Source of the DNA: Prinia subflava
Lineage: Eukaryota > Chordata > Aves > Passeriformes > Cisticolidae
Direction: 5' to 3'
NCBI RefSeq assembly: GCF_021018805.1
Contig: NC_086283.1
Location: forward strand, 58,667,775 to 58,731,774
DNA length: 64,000 nt
Shown in pieces: positions 58,076 through 64,000 of this stretch (the first letter of the stretch is position 1; each line of letters starts with the position of its first letter). The notes below the pieces were generated by a model that saw only the letters and a list, made by a program, of their open reading frames with translations, did no database searches and was not told the DNA's origin. The position numbers and the translations under genes were made by a program.

Positions 58076-61000
58076 CCAGATGGACAGCAGAACAAGTTCA
58101 TGAAGAGAAAACCCACTTCACATACCAAGGGAGAAGTACTTGTCCTGGTGCACCTTGGTGAAGCAGAGGATTGTTGGGAATACCACTACAGGCCTCTGGC
58201 AAGACAAATGCATTCAGCGCCTGCTGTGTGTCTAGCCTTGTTCCTCTCTCTGTTCTGGAAGCACAGTGAACTGTAATGTTCTGAGCAAGCACTGACCAGA
58301 GCTAGCTCATGAGGACAGATGCAGTGAAGGTTTCAGACGTGCCTCAGTCAGTTCAGCCCGCTGTGCCCACCTGACTGCTCCATCTCAATGGCTCTGCAGT
58401 GGCAGTGGTTTTTAGCTTGCAAGAGTTAGACTGCATGCTCCTCCTGAATGCTGTGTCTGTTTCTCAAGAAAGGTATTTTGTGTTTGGTTCTGGATGGTTT
58501 TGTAGTTAGATCTGAACAGCTACTCTGGGTCTCTCCAGGGTATAATTACCCTGTTGTCCTAATCAATTTCAGATTACCTGTTATGTCTCCCTTCATTACT
58601 GTGGTCTCCTTACAGTACTGCATAGGATGTTTTCTTCATACACAATTCCTGATTTCTGCAATTGTTTGTAGCTAGGCCAATAGCACTGCACAACTATGAA
58701 GAACAAATTGAGCTGGAAAAGGAAAAATAGACATCTACAGTGACCAACTTTATTTTTGCATGGTAATCAAGTGTTGATACAGTTGTTGACATGCTCTTTC
58801 ATGTTAACAAAATAAGTTATTTTATATTTACGAAAATCAACAGTAAGTTCCAAGAGTAAGTGGTGTGTAAGATCCTCTGGAAAAGCTCTACATTTGTAAA
58901 GAGGAAGGAAGGATTTGTTTTCACTTTACTGCCTGGTTGACTGACATATCCAAATCATTCTGTTATTTGCAGGGGCTGCCTGATTTGTTGGACTGCCAGT
59001 CTGAAGACCTGAGGAGAAGTGGTTTATAAATAAAACAGTGGAAAAGCACACCAGAAAATAAAACAGGACCTTAAATACCTTGGCTTAAGTGAGATGAAGA
59101 ATAGGTTGAATTTGGAGGAATTTGCAGACATAATTATTGTTGAAATAGAGATCTGATCCAAATTACAGGATGACCTGTGGAAACCTCTGCACCAGATCGC
59201 AGGTCTACAAACATAGATCTTGGTTACAGCTATTTTGCATTCAGAGCCTGGAACCTGTTCTCAGATAATGTGTTATTCTTGGCATTTCTCCAGTTCTCTG
59301 ACTTTATATTGCATCAGTTAGGCAATTTGAAAAGTTACACAATATAATCAAGCACTAAAATGTAACACTTGAGTGATAATTTTAATATGAGGAATCTACC
59401 TTAATTTCTTATAGCTTTATTTTTTTTGAATTCCTTTGAATAATAAAGAGATGAAACAGAGGTCTCCAGGCTAGCGTTTTTATTTGAGAAGCCAGTCTGA
59501 TAAGTGACAGTGCAGATTTGATTCTCCCAATAATTTATTTTCAAATGCCTTTAAATAATTTTTTGTTCTAGTGCTTGGAGGATTCTCTGTTCTGTTCACT
59601 GAGACTGTTTCTTAGTAAGAAAACCATTGTCTTAAGTGGAAAAGGATCCAGAGAACTTGAAATTTCACTAATATACTAAAAAATAAAAATTAGGCAGTGA
59701 ATTAACTTCCTTTCACATTCCCACTTTTAGCAATGGGACTGCCATGAAGTGCTTGTTTTGCTTATTCTTGTGTTGAAGTTCAATACAAGTGATGACTAGT
59801 GCTCAGCAGCAGCAGCTTCTCTCTAAGAGGTTTGGAGCTGCCAAATGATATTTTTGAAATCAGTAGGACTTCTGGAGGACCTATAAACCAGGGTTTGTGT
59901 GCAGTGGGCAAATGTATCCCAGTAAGAAACTACAACCAGGCTTCAGAGGGGCAGGCAGTTTTAAAATATGACACCCCAGGGGTGACCATTCACAGTCTAG
60001 GAAGCTGATACCTGTCAGAAAAATTTGTGTTCCCAAGATTTGCATAGATTTTATTTCTAAGAGGCCAGAAAACGTAACAGTGGTAAGAGATGATGCCTGA
60101 GCTGATACTGTAGAACAGATCTTTGCCACTTTCTGAACACAAACACTCAGACCAGCATTGTTTGGCTGTGGTGTTCTTGCCTACTGAATCATTCTTATTT
60201 CCCCTCTGAATACTTGTCATTTACATTTGCAGCTGCAGCTCTGTAACTTGGGCAGGTTGGGAGTAATTTCAAGCCTGTCAGTATAGCCAGGGCAATTTAG
60301 GTGACCTTAGTAAAATGTTCCTCTGTCCAAAACAGTTATCCCTGATCAGGTATAGTAGCCTGTGGGAGAAACCTCTCCTAAAACATAGGACATTTCTTGT
60401 GCATGGTTGGAAACTCTTCTGCTTGTCTCATTTAAATTACTCTAGTGCACACAATATGATTATCCAAGGATGAGACCTGATCAGAATTTCATTAGCTTTA
60501 CTTGCCTCTATTCATTTTAATATTTGCATCCAACCCACTTCCAGACCCCACACTTCCAGCATTACAAGTTTTCCTACTTCAGAAACAAATGAGATGGCAA
60601 AAATGGTAAATTCAAGGAAGTTACTGGAGGGAGAGATGAGATAAGAATCAGATCATACTTCCTTTCTTTAATCTGGTGTTCTACAAAATCTATTTATTTA
60701 TATTTAAATGCAGATTCTATTGAGCAGTTCTGCTATTGCAAGTATTTAGTCATATTTCCCCTTTGCTGTCTTCAGGTTGACCATGCGGTGAAACAAAAAG
60801 CGCACATCAGACTCTAAGGAGGACACTGTAAATCAGAAATCCAAGACTAATAATTCTTGTGCTGATTGTTTCCTTTCCTGAAATAAATGGTACATTTTTT
60901 CAGGGAGCTGTTTGTGGTTTTAATAATGATGTGGATATTATGCCGAACTGGAAGTGAGGCTGTGAAGTGATCCTGACTGAAAACAAGTATGCAAAAGTAA

Positions 61001-61634
61001 AGACTCTGGAGGAACCTTGAATTAAAGAAGTGAGTGGAAAATATGAGCACAGGTGAAAATTTCTCAATACTTTCAAGACACTGATGGGAAAATAAACAAA
61101 ACTTTAAGGAATGCAGAGAAACTCTGTACACTGTGAATCAAAAGGGAGATGATCTGCATTAAATCACTTAATGCATGCAGCTGGACTCTGCATCTGCTTT
61201 GCACCTGCATAAAGTGCTTTGGATGCAAGGAGAGAGAAGGGCTGGGAATCAGTTCTCATGTGGCTTTTCTGAATTAGTGCTGACTTGGGCAAGCCCTTTC
61301 TCTTAATGTAACTGTTCCTTATCCTAGATTTAGAGAAAGTGGGGAATTTAACAGTAGACAACTTGGGATGTGTGTGGAGGGTTCAGTTTCCTCAGGAAGA
61401 TGACAGGCATGGACAGCTACTGAATAAGTCATTCATTAGATTGCTAATGGCAGGTGATAATTTCATACCTAGAGCATAAGGAATTTCAAAGCCTTGAACA
61501 TGACCGAGCCCTGCTTTGGGTAGGAAAGAGAAAACAGTATTGAACAGGGGAGATAAGCAAGAGCTGGAGAAGAGATAAATTTTGCCCTTTTATCTGAAAT
61601 TAGTTTTGAGTCAGAGGAAAGCTCAGTTGAACTG
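58076..61634. other. Intergenic stretch without recognised gene
   Basis: About 3.6 kb of AT-rich unique sequence with no identified gene or repeat. AATAAA hexamers occur at several points without associated coding sequence. Confidence 0.6.
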
Positions 61635-63227
61635 AGTTGTGTTGGATTTGCGTGACAAGACATTGGCACAAGACTACAGGGGTGGCTTCTGTGAGCAGCT
61701 GCTGGAAGTTCCCTCCATGTCCAACAGAGCCAAAGCCAGATGGCTCCAGGATGGACCTGCCACTGGCCAGGGCTGAGCCAATCACAGATGGCAGTAATGA
61801 CTTTGGTAACATGTTTTTGAAGGAAAAAAACTGTTGTGCAGATGTAACTGTGCTCAGAGAAGTGAGGAGTGCAAAGTGAAAGGAAGAGCCCTGCAGACAC
61901 CAAAGTCAGTGGAGAATGAGGGGGAGGAGGTACTCCAAGTGCCTGAGAAGACATTCTCTAGCCTGTCGTGAAGACCATGGTGAAGCAGCTCTGCCCCTGC
62001 TTCCCACAGAGATCCGTGGGTGTTGCAGAAGTCCACTTGCAGCCCATGGAGGAGCCCCTCACTGGAGCAGATGGATGCCTAAAAAGAGGCTGTTACCCTG
62101 TGGGAAGCTCACCCTGGAGTAGGCTCCTATCGGGGACTTGCAGATCCAAGGAGAGAGGCACCCATGCTGAAGCAGGTTTCCTGGTAGGACTCATGACCCT
62201 GCTGAGGGACCCTGAGTTAATTTTTTTGCAGTATGTGTGAGGGGACAGAGCATGAAGCCATGTGGGCATGTCTAGATTGTTATTCTATGGTACTTCAAGC
62301 CACAGCCAGAGGTGGAAGTGAGGGACTTTTGGGGAGGAGGGTGTGGCTCAAAAGCTCAAAAACTGTGGCAGGGTAGGGAACCTGGCTGCTATTGTTTTTG
62401 ATTGTCCCATGCTTGGTGAGCATTTTTCATGTGTATCACCCTCTATCTGTACAATATTAATAATTTCTCTTATTAATACTTCTGCTGTTCCTATATATTT
62501 TTTCCTTACCTCATTGGTGTTTCCAGTGAATTGTTCTTATCTCAACCAGTGATCTTTGCCTTTTGTGCCTTCAGTTCTCCTCTCTGGCCACCCACAGTGG
62601 AGGCAGAAGAGAGGGAAGGGGGAGTGAGAGAGCAGCTGTGTGGTTTGGGAAGTCTCAGTGGGACAACTAAACTGGGGAGTACCACTCCTAAACCATGACA
62701 GGGACCCACACTGGAGCAGATTATGCCTGGAGGAGGACTTCACCCCGTGGAAAGGAACCCAAGCTGAAGTAGTTCTTGAAGACCTCTTTCTCATGGTATG
62801 GGCTCACCTTGGAGAAGTTCATGGAGAATGGTCTCCCATGGGAGGGACCTCATGCTGGAGCAGGGGAATGGCTCCTCTCCCTGAGCAGCAGGAGAAATGT
62901 ATGATGAACTGACCACAACCCCCATTCCCTGTCTCCCTGTGCCACTGGGAGAGGAGGCAGACCCCAGGAAAAAAGGAGGGGTGGGGGAGAGGTGTTTTTA
63001 AAGATTTGTTTTACTTGTTATCCTGCTCTGATTTCATTGGTAATAAATTAAACTGATATCCCAAGTTCAGACTGTTTTGCCCATGATAGTAATCAGTAGT
63101 GATCTCTCCCTGTCCTTATCTAAACTCATGGACCTTTCATTTTACTTTCTCTCCACATGCCACCTGCACAGAGAGGTGACAGAGAGGCTTTGGTGATACC
63201 TGGCATCCAACCAGGCTAAACCACTAC
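61635..63227 (+). mobile_element. LTR-retroelement-derived repeat, copy 2, with nested insertion
   Basis: This is a second plus-strand copy of the family at 52.7-55.0 kb. Shared landmarks include GAGCCAAAGCCAGATGGCTC, GAGCCAATCACAGATGGCAG, GACCTCATGCTGGAGCAGGG, GAACTGACCACAACCCCCAT, TTATCCTGCTCTGATTTCAT with AATAAATT, and CCTGGCATCCAACCAGG at the end. The two copies are clearly diverged, so both are old. It is interrupted at 62213-62700 by another LTR-like insert. Its start and end are approximate to some tens of bases. Confidence 0.75.
62213..62700 (+). mobile_element. Nested LTR-like insert in copy 2
   Basis: A 488-bp insert starting TGAGTTAATTTT and ending AAACCATGACA is flanked on both sides by GGGACCC (62206-62212 and 62701-62707). 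Across it the modules of the outer repeat re-join. The 3' half (TTCTTATCTCAACCAGTGAT, CAGTTCTCCTCTCTGG) resembles the 3' part of avian ERVL LTRs. The seven-base repeat is longer than a usual ERV duplication, so the exact end assignment may be off by two bases. Confidence 0.6.
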
Positions 63228-64000
63228 GTGAGTAATGGAAAATCTGCTTTCAAATTTAGCTTTTTTGCTCTCAGAAAACAGAGCTGGCTCATTCCTTCCA
63301 AGCAGTGAATTTAATTCTCCAGGAAGACCTCTGCAAGTTGTCTCCCTGTTGATAGAAAGAGGGAAGCAGAGAGAATCTAGCACAGGTTTTTGCAGAGAGC
63401 ATTGTCTTTAGCTGTGTGGTACCAGCACAATCTCTTTATCTCTGTCCTGGATCAACACCATTTTTCAGTCAGGCCCATTTGGCAGAGCTCTACATTGAGT
63501 AGTTGTAACAGGTACTTTCAGAGAACTGCTGAACTGTTTCCTGGGCTGGCTTTCGAAAATCACGTCCACCAACACCCCTGTATTCTGCTCCTTTCCAGTC
63601 TTGGTATGAGTGCCCCCCTTGTACCTTCTCAGCCTTAGACTTGTAAATTTCTGCTTTGCACACCGCTAGCAGATAATGCCACCACTTTTCCACCTGTCCC
63701 CAGTTCTCTCTCTTAGGCAGCACACTTTCAGCACCGTGGCCCATTTACCCTCTCAAGCATGGCAGCTGTGTGGCTGAGGGAGGTTGACCTCTGACTGATT
63801 TACACTGCATTGCTCGTGAAGCAGAAGGGGAAGGAAGGAGCAAAACAACTCTAGTTGTTCCAAATATCACCCTTGTGTGAAGCAGCTACAAGATCTTTGC
63901 AGGGACTGAGATCTTTGCTGCTGCTGCTGCAAATCGGTACAAATTAAAAATATGGATGTGTGGATTACTGACCTCCTTGCTGAGACAGTAGTCTTGTTCT
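63228..64000. other. Intergenic tail of the window
   Basis: Unique-looking sequence to the window edge. A short CTG run (CTGCTGCTGCTG) occurs near 63920. No gene is recognised. Confidence 0.6.

Overview
This window is vertebrate, almost certainly bird, nuclear DNA. It has split exons with GT/AG borders, CR1 LINE fragments with the avian 8-bp tail repeat, and several LTR families that I associate with songbirds. The passerine assignment is an inference from those repeats. Gene density is low. Only one host gene is recognised: the last six coding exons of PCGF3 (Polycomb group RING finger 3), on the + strand from 3661 to 10815. They encode the C-terminal 173 residues: the linker and the RAWUL domain. 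The RING-coding exons lie upstream of the window. A long AT-rich 3' UTR with several polyadenylation signals probably follows, perhaps to about 16.1 kb.

From about 16 to 33 kb I see no convincing gene, only a CR1 fragment and small repeats. The most striking object is a complete provirus at 33207-40846. It has two 545-bp LTRs that differ at only five positions and a 6-bp target duplication. It also has a lysine-tRNA-like primer site, an ATG-free leader with a splice donor, an open gag and a pro-pol frame in -1 relative to gag. That frame is reached through an A AAA AAC slippery heptamer at the very end of gag, followed by a perfect 10-bp hairpin. One in-frame TGA 12 codons after the YMDD motif breaks pol. 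No full envelope gene exists. A 523-bp gap before the 3' LTR holds a splice acceptor and an ATG-less frame with one membrane segment and an acidic tail. This is a young class II (betaretrovirus/ERVK-like) element that is defective as it stands.

From 41 to 64 kb the sequence is intergenic, with a CA microsatellite and a cluster of LTR-derived elements. Two copies of one repeat family (52.7-55.0 and 61.6-63.2 kb) each carry a nested LTR insertion. The first nested LTR is a minus-strand 1380-bp solo LTR with an ATAAT duplication. A further 721-bp solo LTR lies at 57350-58070 with an AGCTC duplication. The many other open frames in this half have no family signature, no exon structure and overlap repeats, so they are left out. 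No new host defence or enzymatic system was found. The most unusual content is the architecture of the env-less provirus.
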